From NCBI RefSeq assembly GCF_000758525.1, contig NZ_CP009241.1, positions 372,001 to 436,000 of the forward strand: 64,000 nucleotides of DNA, given 5' to 3'. The stretch is from Paenibacillus sp. FSL H7-0357. GTDB lineage: Bacteria > Bacillota > Bacilli > Paenibacillales > Paenibacillaceae. Within the stretch, counting starts at the first letter, position 1. Every line of letters begins with the position of its first letter. Both the position numbers and the translations under genes were made by a program. The notes under the pieces were generated by a model that saw nothing but the letters and a program-made list of their open reading frames with translations, searched no databases and was not told where the DNA came from. Below are positions 9,262 through 17,033 of the stretch, in pieces.

Positions 9262-9274
9262 CGGAGAAACGATC

Positions 9275-10405
9275 ATGAGCAAAAGAATAGCCCCTCCGGT
9301 TCCGCTTGGCAGCTATCCTCCATCAGATGTTCGTTTTCTGCTTAAGGATCTCAGCAATGTCTCCCTGGAGCTGGGTACGGCGGAGCGGGAGAAAGCCATC
9401 CAGTCCGGGGTGAGCTATTCGGAGATGCTTCCTGTGGAGTACCAGCCGACGGAGCCGTATATTGCATTGTTTCAGGAGACACTCCGGCACTCTGCGGTAA
9501 AGGTCGCACAGGCGGTTGCGGTTGTCTCCGAGCTGATCGTATCCCGGCGGGGGACAGACCATACGGTGCTGGTCTCCTTGGCCAGAGCGGGAACGCCGAT
9601 TGGCGTACTGATTAAACGCTATATTGCCGAACGGTACGGCGTGGATCTGCCGCACTACAGCATCTCGATTATCCGCGGCAAAGGCATGGATGAGAACGCA
9701 ATTCTCTACATGCTGCAGCAGCATGGTGCGGATGCCAATCTGCAGTTTATTGACGGCTGGACGGGCAAAGGCGCAATCACCCAGGTGCTTATTGAATCCT
9801 GTGCCGATTTCTATAAGAAATACGGGATTGCGCTGAATGACGATCTGGCTGTACTTGCGGATCCGGGAAGCTGTTCGCAGACCTTCGGGACCAGGGAAGA
9901 TTATCTGATCCCAAGTGCCTGCTTGAATTCGACGGTGTCGGGACTCATAAGCCGTACAGTGCTGCGGGAGGATCTGATCGGCCCGGAGGAGTTCCATGGT
10001 GCGAAGTTCTATAGGGAATGGCTGGACAGTGACCTCTCCAATGTGTTTATCGAAGCGATTACACCCCATTTCGCTTCCGTAACCGCGGATGCTGCGGCAA
10101 TCGCTGCAGGCATGCTGAAAGCGCCGCCGGAGATTACCTGGCAGGGAATGCGTGATGTCCAGAATATTCAGGAGACGTTCGGCATTGATAACATCAATCT
10201 GGTCAAGCCGGGCGTGGGAGAGACGACGCGTGTGCTGCTGCGCAGAGTACCCTGGAAAATTCTTGTCGATACTATGGATAACCCGAATCTGCGCCACATT
10301 CTGCTGTTGGCGGAGGAGCGGGGGGTTCCGGTAGAAGTGTATCCCGGGCTTACCTATTCCTGCTGCGGAATTATCCAGCCGCTGAAAGGAGGGGAAAGCG
10401 ATTGA
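9275..10405 (+). CDS. StiP-like cysteine protease family protein of the Ter operon
   Basis: 376 residues from ATG 9275, behind GCGGAG. ATG 9245, behind GGAGGTG, is an in-frame alternative that overlaps the preceding gene. The protein has the conserved opening PLGSYPPSDVRFLLKDL and long conserved stretches (LVSLARAGTPIGVLIKR, SIIRGKGMDENA, FIDGWTGKGAI) seen in the StiP family found with TRSP-type phosphoribosyltransferases. I did not identify the catalytic cysteine with confidence. It overlaps the HAD gene by four bases. Confidence 0.82.
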   Translation: MSKRIAPPVPLGSYPPSDVRFLLKDLSNVSLELGTAEREKAIQSGVSYSEMLPVEYQPTEPYIALFQETLRHSAVKVAQAVAVVSELIVSRRGTDHTVLVSLARAGTPIGVLIKRYIAERYGVDLPHYSISIIRGKGMDENAILYMLQQHGADANLQFIDGWTGKGAITQVLIESCADFYKKYGIALNDDLAVLADPGSCSQTFGTREDYLIPSACLNSTVSGLISRTVLREDLIGPEEFHGAKFYREWLDSDLSNVFIEAITPHFASVTADAAAIAAGMLKAPPEITWQGMRDVQNIQETFGIDNINLVKPGVGETTRVLLRRVPWKILVDTMDNPNLRHILLLAEERGVPVEVYPGLTYSCCGIIQPLKGGESD

Positions 10406-11235
10406 TTTACGCCAGCGATTTAGACCGTACCCTGATCTATTCCCTGGGCGCGCTGCTTGTTCCGGAGGATTCACCGGGACTGGTGCCGGCTGAAATTATT
10501 GACGGCAAAACGGTCTCCTATATTTCACACGCAGCACTGCAACGCTTGAAGGAACTCACCGCGAGCATCATCTTCATGCCAGTGACTACGCGGACCATTG
10601 CGGAGTATAAGCGGATCAACCTGTTCCAGGAGACGATTATTCCGGATTATGCCGTCACCAGCAACGGTGGCAACATTCTGGTTCGCGGAGTGGTAGATCA
10701 GCAGTGGCGGGCATTGATCGGCAGGCTGGTGGAACGCAATTCAGCTGCCGCCGAAGAAGTGGGAAAGCTTGTACGATCAGTGGTTCGTCCGGAATGGATT
10801 ATCAACGAACGTTATTGCGATGAGCTGTTCTATACATTTATGGTGTACCGCGATCTCCTGCCCCTGGATGAGATTAACCATCTGGCAGAACGTCTGCTTG
10901 GGCTGGGCTGGAAGGTTTCTTTGCAGGGCCGTAAGCTGTATGTAGTGCCGGAGGCTGTGAACAAAAGCGATGCGATTGTTCATGTGCGCCGCACGGTTCA
11001 TTCGGAGCCGATGGTTGCTTCGGGGGATTCCCTGCTGGACAAATGTCTGCTGGAAAGCGCGGATTATGCCATTGCCCCGAGGCATGGGGAAATATTTGCC
11101 GAGCAGCAGGCCACTCTAGTAGAATTGAACTATCCTTTTACAGAGCTGTCGGGCGTCCATGCCGGGGAAGAAATCATGCAGTATGTTCAGAAGATTTATA
11201 ACAATCTAACGACATTGGGAGTTGGGCCGCAATGA
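10402..11235 (+). CDS. HAD-family hydrolase of the Ter operon
   Basis: 277 residues from TTG 10402 behind AAAGGAGGGG. The N-terminus has the HAD motif I DLDRTL, with nucleophile and acid aspartates at residues 6 and 8. A motif III lysine region (NKSDAIVHV) and a motif IV-like GDSLLDKCLL follow in the second half, as in Cof/sucrose-phosphatase-like HAD phosphatases. It probably removes a phosphate from an intermediate made by the neighbouring phosphoribosyltransferase. It overlaps both its neighbours by four bases. Confidence 0.87.
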   Translation: MIYASDLDRTLIYSLGALLVPEDSPGLVPAEIIDGKTVSYISHAALQRLKELTASIIFMPVTTRTIAEYKRINLFQETIIPDYAVTSNGGNILVRGVVDQQWRALIGRLVERNSAAAEEVGKLVRSVVRPEWIINERYCDELFYTFMVYRDLLPLDEINHLAERLLGLGWKVSLQGRKLYVVPEAVNKSDAIVHVRRTVHSEPMVASGDSLLDKCLLESADYAIAPRHGEIFAEQQATLVELNYPFTELSGVHAGEEIMQYVQKIYNNLTTLGVGPQ

Positions 11236-12287
11236 AAAAGGTAAATATTTATTTCAACCGCTGGTTCTCCGTGGCTTTTCATTATATGAATCTCATACGG
11301 AATAATGAGGACGGCATTCCTGTTCAAATCTTTGCTACCCACCCCGATATCCGGCATATGTCGCTGCAAGGCGCTGACGTTGCAGGAACTGAACCTGCTC
11401 TGGAAGGGATCGAATACGTGCAGTTCTGTGTTGATTTCTGCCGCCGCAATGAGATTGATATCTTCATCCCGCGTCTGCATATGATGGATATCGCCCTGCA
11501 TGCTGCAATGTTCGATGCCATCGGCACGAAAGTGCTGGTCTGCCGTGATTTGGACCTGCTGGAGATGATTCTGGATAAAGGCAAGTTCTATAGCAAAGTT
11601 AAGGATAGCGGAATAATGGAAATTCCCGATTATCATGTTGTTGATACAGCGGAACAATTCAAGGCGGCTTACGAGGATCTTGTGGCCAAAGGGCATGAGG
11701 TCTGCTTCAAGCCTACCGAAACAGAAGGCGGACTTGGCTTTCGTATCATTAATAACAGCCGCAGCCCTATAGAGGAGCTCTTTGGTTATGTGACGCAGCA
11801 TATTTCGTTTGATGAGGCTTACCGCGTCCTTTCCGGAGTGGATTCGTTTCCCGCCCTGATGGTTATGGAGCTTCTGGAAGGGTATGAGTACAGTATCGAC
11901 TGTCTGGCGGACGAGAACGGCAGGCTGCTTGCCGCCGTGCCGCGCCGCAAGGACAACGGGCGGCTACGGGTTATGGAGCATATTCCCGAACTGGAGAATA
12001 TTGCGAAGCGTGTCGCCGAAACCTATCAGATCCCTTATAATTACAATATACAAATGAAATACGGCGGCGGAGTTCCCAAGCTGTTGGAGATTAACCCCCG
12101 GATGTCCGGCGGGCTGCATGTTTCTTGTCTGACTGGTATCAACTTCCCTTATCTGGCGGTTAAAAGCGCGCTGGGCGGCGAGGTTCAGCCTGCCGAGTTC
12201 GCCGGTGATATACTGGCCAGCCATATAGAGCAGCCTATGATTATGAGAATACACGATGAATCCGCTATTACGGATTCCGTGAATTGA
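11232..12287 (+). CDS. ATP-grasp domain protein of the Ter operon
   Basis: 351 residues. The central part carries ATP-grasp features: a nucleotide-binding lysine region (KGHEVCFKPTETEGGLGF) near residue 155, and the metal-binding EINPRMSGGLHVSC near residue 287. Such enzymes join a carboxylate to an amine or thiol at the cost of ATP. In Ter operons the gene follows the HAD gene and probably performs a ligation step on the unknown metabolite. ATGA overlap with the previous gene indicates coupled translation. Confidence 0.88.
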   Translation: MKKVNIYFNRWFSVAFHYMNLIRNNEDGIPVQIFATHPDIRHMSLQGADVAGTEPALEGIEYVQFCVDFCRRNEIDIFIPRLHMMDIALHAAMFDAIGTKVLVCRDLDLLEMILDKGKFYSKVKDSGIMEIPDYHVVDTAEQFKAAYEDLVAKGHEVCFKPTETEGGLGFRIINNSRSPIEELFGYVTQHISFDEAYRVLSGVDSFPALMVMELLEGYEYSIDCLADENGRLLAAVPRRKDNGRLRVMEHIPELENIAKRVAETYQIPYNYNIQMKYGGGVPKLLEINPRMSGGLHVSCLTGINFPYLAVKSALGGEVQPAEFAGDILASHIEQPMIMRIHDESAITDSVN

Positions 12288-12312
12288 GTGTGATTTCACA
12301 CGCTCACAAGAG

Positions 12313-13032
12313 GTGAGGACAATTTATTCGAAATCAAAAGTATTGTTGTATGCAGGAGCCGGCTATGTTGTGGCTCTGCTGACGAGCGCTTTCCTGCCGG
12401 AGCTGCTCTCTCTGCTGTTCCCGGTTGCCGGAGCTGCCATCGGGCTGCTTGGAGGCAAGCGCACACGAACTAACCTGCCGGCGGAGGTACTCCCGGCCGG
12501 GCAGGAGCCGGCAGCGATCGCCCCGGCTTCTGCTGCGGGCAGTCCTGAAGTGATCCGGGCTGCACCCGCAGGATCGGAAACCGGTGCACCACATTCCTTG
12601 TCCGGCAGAGGACATACTGAGATCAGGATCGGAGCGGAATTCGCCCCGGTGGTGGAGTATCTCGGCATTCTGGAGGATATGATTATTTCGGAAGGCCAGA
12701 AGGATACGCTCGACAATGAAATTGTTGAGAAATCACTGGCACTGATCGCCAGGCTCCAGCGGGTCATTCCGCTGCTTCAGGAGCTGGGCAACGGTGAGAT
12801 CAACCACACGGTCCGCAGATTGGTGCTGAAGGACCTGAACGGGGTCATCAATCCTTTCCTGCGGCTGGGCGGTGAGGCCAAAACAAAAAATCGGAGAATG
12901 CTGCTGAACGGTCTGCGGGATGTCGATTCCAAAATTACGGAGATCGCCTCTACGATCGAGCATAAAGACCTGATGGAACTTCAGACCAAGGCGGAACTGA
13001 TTCATCAGCGGTACAGCAGTTCCGAATTATAG
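12313..13032 (+). CDS. Membrane-anchored partner protein upstream of TelA
   Basis: About 239 residues. Two N-terminal hydrophobic stretches (residues 10-45) anchor an alanine/proline-rich linker and a helical domain from about residue 100. I do not recognise a specific family. The position directly before telA recalls the xpaC-yaaN (TelA) pair of Bacillus. The start is uncertain: GTG 12313 is in frame but its AGAG site is nearly adjacent, while the strong AGGTGAGG lies just after it, so the real start may be further in. A small hairpin (GTGTGA/TCACAC) lies at about 12288-12301. Confidence 0.7.
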   Translation: MRTIYSKSKVLLYAGAGYVVALLTSAFLPELLSLLFPVAGAAIGLLGGKRTRTNLPAEVLPAGQEPAAIAPASAAGSPEVIRAAPAGSETGAPHSLSGRGHTEIRIGAEFAPVVEYLGILEDMIISEGQKDTLDNEIVEKSLALIARLQRVIPLLQELGNGEINHTVRRLVLKDLNGVINPFLRLGGEAKTKNRRMLLNGLRDVDSKITEIASTIEHKDLMELQTKAELIHQRYSSSEL

Positions 13033-13043
13033 GAGGGAAACCC

Positions 13044-14144
13044 ATGTCCACGCAGTTGATAGAGCTCAAAAAAGAAGATGAGCAGAAGGTAGTTGCAGAA
13101 GCTTCCCAATTAATTGAGAAGGTAGCCAAGACCGATACCGTTGCACTGGATTCCTTAATGGATGACATCGGCAAGCTTGGGGTGAAGACGCAGGAAAAAG
13201 CGGGACAAACCCTGAAACTGCTGGATCGGCCGGTCAATGATCTGATGTCCGGCAAACGCGTCGAAGTGCCGAATATGATTATGAAGCTGCGCAATGAATG
13301 CGAGAATCTGCAGCAGAGCAAAAATGTCAGCTTTTTCGGCAAAATGCTGCGCAAGAGTCCGCTCAAGAATTATGTCTACAAATATCAGTCCGTACGCACC
13401 AATATCGATGCCATCGTGACCGGCCTGCGGGACGGACGTGATACGCTTGAAGAGAGCATTGTCAACATGCGGCAGCTGAAACGCACCTCCATGGACGAAA
13501 TCTACAACCTGCAGACCAAGATTGCCTTTGGCAACAAGCTGAAGGAGCTGTTCGAGGTGGAAATCGCCAAACCGGAGAATGAATTCCGCAAGGCTTATCT
13601 GGAGCGGGGGCTGCGCAAGGTCATGGTGCGGATCCAGTCCATGACCGAGATGATCCTGCTCTATAATCAGGCTATTGCTGCTACGGATATCATCAATGAC
13701 AACAATGATAAGCTGATTGATTCGGTCAACAATGCGATTGACAAGACGTCAAATCTGATCACTGTATCCGCGATGATTGCAATGTCCCTGGCCGATCAGG
13801 AAAATGTCATTTCCGCCGTGGAAGCGACGAACAAGACGATTGAGGACCAGTTCAAGGAGAATGCGCGTCTGCTGCGCACCACGACTGAGAAGACGACAGA
13901 GCTGCTGTCCAAGCCTTCCATGTCGCTGGAGGCAGTGAATCAGGCCATCGGCGATCTGCTCAGTGCCTTGGATACCTCCGAGCAGTCCAACCGCCGGATT
14001 ATCGAAAGCTGCCAGGATTATACGTCCAAAATGACGACAATCAACACGCAGTTGAACAACCGTCTCGGGCTGAACGAAGCCTCGCAGCCGCAAGCGCTGA
14101 AGCAAGCCGGCAGCGACAGCGAGCTGAGCAGCTTCTTGAACTGA
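13044..14144 (+). CDS. telA: TelA-family toxic anion resistance protein
   Basis: 366 residues, normal for TelA/YceH/YaaN proteins, and mostly helical with long coiled-coil stretches. Family stretches are clear: KLLDRPVNDLMSGK near residue 54, SFFGKMLRKSPLKNYVYKYQS near residue 98, and the DTSEQSNRRIIESCQDY region near the C-terminus. It is cytoplasmic, of unknown mechanism, and associated with tellurite and cell-envelope stress resistance. AGGAGGG precedes ATG 13044. It ends the Ter operon, followed by a terminator. Confidence 0.93.
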   Translation: MSTQLIELKKEDEQKVVAEASQLIEKVAKTDTVALDSLMDDIGKLGVKTQEKAGQTLKLLDRPVNDLMSGKRVEVPNMIMKLRNECENLQQSKNVSFFGKMLRKSPLKNYVYKYQSVRTNIDAIVTGLRDGRDTLEESIVNMRQLKRTSMDEIYNLQTKIAFGNKLKELFEVEIAKPENEFRKAYLERGLRKVMVRIQSMTEMILLYNQAIAATDIINDNNDKLIDSVNNAIDKTSNLITVSAMIAMSLADQENVISAVEATNKTIEDQFKENARLLRTTTEKTTELLSKPSMSLEAVNQAIGDLLSALDTSEQSNRRIIESCQDYTSKMTTINTQLNNRLGLNEASQPQALKQAGSDSELSSFLN

Positions 14145-14182
14145 CACCTTGTCCGAATATAGATAAATAGCTATTTTGTTCT

Positions 14183-14212
14183 AGCCTGCTGGATGGTTCA
14201 GCGGGCTTTTTT
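14183..14212 (+). terminator. Terminator of the ter operon
   Basis: Eight-base arms AGCCTGCT and AGCGGGCT (one wobble pair) with a TTTTTT tail, 38 bases after the telA stop codon. Confidence 0.88.
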
Positions 14213-14326
14213 GTGCGCATAGCGGTTCAGCCTCGGGTATTAGCAGCTTAAGGAGCATTCATAATAGAGCACTCCCCTACATAAGTTGTCACTAAGGCAA
14301 CATATGGAGGAAGTGAGGAACTGCGG

Positions 14327-14425
14327 ATGATTCTGGGATGCCTGATATTTGTGCTTATTGTCGTAGCCAGCAGCGAAAAGGCAGAAGCCATTGCCAAGCT
14401 GAATGATCCGGATGACGGCAGCTAG
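14327..14425 (+). CDS. Putative small membrane peptide, 32 residues
   Basis: An open frame from ATG 14327 to TAG 14423 encodes 32 residues: a hydrophobic first half (MILGCLIFVLIVVASS) followed by a charged tail ending in DPDDGS. A GGAGGAAGTGAGG purine-rich site precedes it. It lies alone between the ter terminator and the formate/nitrite transporter gene. It has no recognised family. It could be a real single-pass peptide or a chance frame. Confidence 0.4.
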   Translation: MILGCLIFVLIVVASSEKAEAIAKLNDPDDGS

Positions 14426-14506
14426 CACTGCGGCAACGGATTCTCACTAAAGAAAATTTGTAATATATTGACGCTCTGTGATTCAAGCAATTTCCAGCGG
14501 TTTATT

Positions 14507-14519
14507 GGGTATAATACCC
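14507..14519. promoter_or_regulatory. Palindrome with embedded -10 before the formate/nitrite transporter gene
   Basis: GGGTATAATACCC is a perfect inverted repeat containing TATAAT at 14510-14515. No matching -35 sits 16-18 bases upstream; the nearest TTGACG, at 14468-14473, is too far away. It may be an operator over a regulated promoter. Confidence 0.35.
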
Positions 14520-14578
14520 CAGGAGGCTGTATCAGCCTGCCATCATCGCGGAAAATACAAGTATTAAGCGGAGGTCAT

Positions 14579-15376
14579 ATGGAGAACGAGGCACTGCTGC
14601 AGGTTGAGAAATTGGCACTGAAGAAACAGAAGATTTATCGGCAAAGCATATTGCGTTATATCGCCAGAGCAATGCTGGCTAGTATGTTTATCGGATTCGG
14701 CGTAATTGTAGCGTTCAAGACGGGCAACTTCTTCTACATGGAGCAGTCACCGATGACCTATCCGATGGCTGCGATTACGTTTGGCGCGGCCATCATCCTG
14801 ATCTCCTACGGCGGAGGCGATTTGTTCACCGGGGATACATTTTATTACACGTATGCTGCCTTAAGACGCAAGATGCAGTGGACCGAAGTTGTGCGGATGT
14901 GGACCGTCAGCTATCTTGGCAATATTCTTGGAGCTGCGGCCTTTGCGCTGCTGATTTTTTTGACCGGACTGTTCTACGATTCCAGCGTCAACGGTTTTCT
15001 GCTGAATGTGGTCGCCCATAAGATGGAGGCTCCGGCGTCTGAGCTGTTCTTCAGAGCCATCCTGTGTAACTGGCTGGTCTGTCTGGCGTTTTTTGTTCCG
15101 ATGTCAATGAAAAGCGACGGGGCCAAAATGTTCGCCATGGTCCTGTTCGTATTCTGCTTCTTTATTTCCGGATATGAACACAGTATAGCCAATATGTGTA
15201 CCTTTGCGATTGCACTGGTGCTGGATCATCCCGGTACGATATCTTGGGGCGGTGTGGTGCACAATCTGGTGCCTGTCACCATCGGGAATCTGATTGGCGG
15301 CGGTGTATTGATGGGTGTAATGTATTACTATGTGAACAAGCCGTTTCTGGACGAGGAGCACGATGATAAGCATTAA
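14579..15376 (+). CDS. Formate/nitrite transporter family protein
   Basis: 265 residues with six predicted membrane segments, matching the FNT family (FocA/NirC). Start ATG 14579 is chosen for the GGAGG seven bases before it. FNT features include the re-entrant loop region with GGGDLFTGDTFYY near residue 80 and the second-half pore region GYEHSIANM near residue 200, which contains the conserved pore histidine. It moves formate, nitrite or similar small anions across the membrane. It is monocistronic, closed by a strong terminator. Confidence 0.92.
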   Translation: MENEALLQVEKLALKKQKIYRQSILRYIARAMLASMFIGFGVIVAFKTGNFFYMEQSPMTYPMAAITFGAAIILISYGGGDLFTGDTFYYTYAALRRKMQWTEVVRMWTVSYLGNILGAAAFALLIFLTGLFYDSSVNGFLLNVVAHKMEAPASELFFRAILCNWLVCLAFFVPMSMKSDGAKMFAMVLFVFCFFISGYEHSIANMCTFAIALVLDHPGTISWGGVVHNLVPVTIGNLIGGGVLMGVMYYYVNKPFLDEEHDDKH

Positions 15377-15418
15377 GCTATAAAAGAGTATTCAAGCGTA
15401 AACAGGCTTGCATCCAAA

Positions 15419-15460
15419 CGAAAGAGACTCCGCTTCCTGCCGGAAGCGGAGTCTCTTTCG
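15419..15460. terminator. Bidirectional terminator
   Basis: A perfect 19-base-pair stem with a 4-base loop and A/T-rich flanks lies between the convergent formate/nitrite transporter and rhodanese genes. Confidence 0.92.
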
Positions 15461-15473
15461 TATAAACTGCTGC

Positions 15474-15908
15474 TTACATGGGCGGCATTGTCCAGTAAAG
15501 AGGCGCTTCTTCACGGAGTGTGCCTTCCAGCGGCCCGCCTTCCTTACGCCAATACTCGATGCCTCCCAGCATCTCCTTCACCTGATAGCCCTGGGCGGCC
15601 AGTCTTGCTGCCGCTTTGCTGGCACCATTACAGGCAGGGCCCCAGCAGTAGAGCACCAGCACTTCGCCGGAAGATACTGCAGGATCTTTGCCGGAAGGCC
15701 ATGAAAGGGCACCGGGCAGATGGGCCTCCTCGTAGGAGCGGGTATCGCGGACATCTATCAGCTTGAAGCCGGATATCCCCTCACGAAGATCAAAGGCGAC
15801 ATCTGCAACATCAGTTTCAAAGGAAGCTTTGGCTGTGAAATAGTGAACGGCTTCCGCTGGTGTCGCTACTGGAGCAGCCAGGATTTGTGATTTGGGTTTT
15901 CTATTCAT
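15474..15908 (-). CDS. Rhodanese-like domain protein
   Basis: 144 residues from ATG 15908, preferred to the ATG nine bases upstream because AAAGGAG would otherwise abut the start. A single rhodanese domain is visible: LIDVRDTRSYEEAHLPGA, then the active loop CWGPACNGASKAA with the probable persulfide cysteine in PACNGAS, then LGGIEYWRKEGGPL. It is cytoplasmic and probably moves sulfur or acts as a thiol sulfurtransferase. It is divergent from a LysR-type regulator, which probably controls it. Confidence 0.9.
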   Translation of the reverse strand: MNRKPKSQILAAPVATPAEAVHYFTAKASFETDVADVAFDLREGISGFKLIDVRDTRSYEEAHLPGALSWPSGKDPAVSSGEVLVLYCWGPACNGASKAAARLAAQGYQVKEMLGGIEYWRKEGGPLEGTLREEAPLYWTMPPM

Positions 15909-16027
15909 AGGCGGCATCTCCTTTAGATCGCTGGGATTGGATTTATTATATAACGCGATTATAATTGTAGTTATCTATAGTATTTAATGATAAATATCGA
16001 AATTATTAATAGTTCAGGAGATAAGGG

Positions 16028-16900
16028 ATGGAATTAACCTATTTGCGTACCTTTTGCGAGGTGGTGTCCTGCGGAAGCTATACTCGGGCGGCAGAGAAGC
16101 TGGGCTATGCCCAACCCAGCGTAACTGCCCAGATCGCCAAGCTTGAAGAGCTCTATGGTGCGGTCCTCTTGGAACGCTCGGGCAGAGGGATGATTCCCAC
16201 CTTTGCGGGACACAGTCTGATTCCGTATGCCCGGCAGATGCTTGCGCTGAGTGAAGAGGCGAAAGGGGCGGTTTCCGGTGGGGATAAGGGCGTGATGACC
16301 ATCGGTGCAATTGAGACACTGGCGGCCTATTATCTGCCGCATCGGCTGTATCGTTACAGAGAGCGTTATCCCGGCATGCAGCTTCGTGTGCAACCCGGCT
16401 CTGAGGAACGGATTATTGCAGACGTCATGGATAAATCGGTCGATTTCGGACTGATCTTTGATGTTCCTTTTGATTCTGAGGAGCTCATCTCGCTGCAACT
16501 TCGGAAGGAGCAGTTGTTCGTGATTACTCACCCGGAACATCCCTTGGCGAAGAGGCAGGAAGTCACCCCGTTGGCCCTGGAAGGGGAACCACTTGTATTA
16601 ACGGAAGACACTTGTACCTACCGGAGGCTGCTGCTGCATGAGCTGAGGCAGTCTGGAGTGATTCCCAGAATTGACATGGAGTTCGGAAATCTGGAGGGAA
16701 TCAAGCAGGCGGTGAGGCACCGGTGGGGGACGGCTTTTCTGCCCCATTATGCTGTGGAGGAGGAACTTCGGAGCGGCTCGCTGCGGGGGATGTCTTTGAC
16801 CGGGGAGCAAGAGGGCTTTTACATTCAGCTGATTTATCGTAAAGACCGCAGACTTTCTTTGGCATTCGGCGATTTTATTGCAGAAATGCAGAAGCAGTAG
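16028..16900 (+). CDS. LysR-family transcriptional regulator
   Basis: 290 residues with the LysR winged helix-turn-helix at residues 1-60 (LRTFCEVVSCGSYTRAAEKLGYAQPSVTAQIAKLE), followed by a periplasmic-binding-like effector domain. Family members sense a small ligand and activate a divergent target. The divergent target here is the rhodanese gene, separated by an AT-rich 119-base gap containing several ATAA/TTAT half-sites. The effector is unknown. CAGGAGATAAGGG precedes ATG 16028. Confidence 0.92.
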   Translation: MELTYLRTFCEVVSCGSYTRAAEKLGYAQPSVTAQIAKLEELYGAVLLERSGRGMIPTFAGHSLIPYARQMLALSEEAKGAVSGGDKGVMTIGAIETLAAYYLPHRLYRYRERYPGMQLRVQPGSEERIIADVMDKSVDFGLIFDVPFDSEELISLQLRKEQLFVITHPEHPLAKRQEVTPLALEGEPLVLTEDTCTYRRLLLHELRQSGVIPRIDMEFGNLEGIKQAVRHRWGTAFLPHYAVEEELRSGSLRGMSLTGEQEGFYIQLIYRKDRRLSLAFGDFIAEMQKQ

Positions 16901-16923
16901 CAGAAGTGATAGAAGTGATAACA

Positions 16924-16961
16924 AAGCGCCCTCCAGCCAGAATATTGGCTGGAGGGCGCTT
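16924..16961. terminator. Bidirectional terminator
   Basis: A 15-base-pair perfect GC-rich stem with an 8-base loop lies between the convergent LysR and TPM-domain genes. Confidence 0.9.
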
Positions 16962-17033
16962 GATTTTGGAGGACAGCCGGCAAGCTGGAGCTGTCTGCTG
17001 TCCCAGAGAAGGAGCCTCCCTACCGGGTGTTCC

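Noticed and set aside
14468..14578. Longer start for the formate/nitrite transporter at 14468
   Set aside because: The extension has no ribosome site and crosses the promoter palindrome, whereas ATG 14579 has GGAGG at ideal distance and fits the family length.
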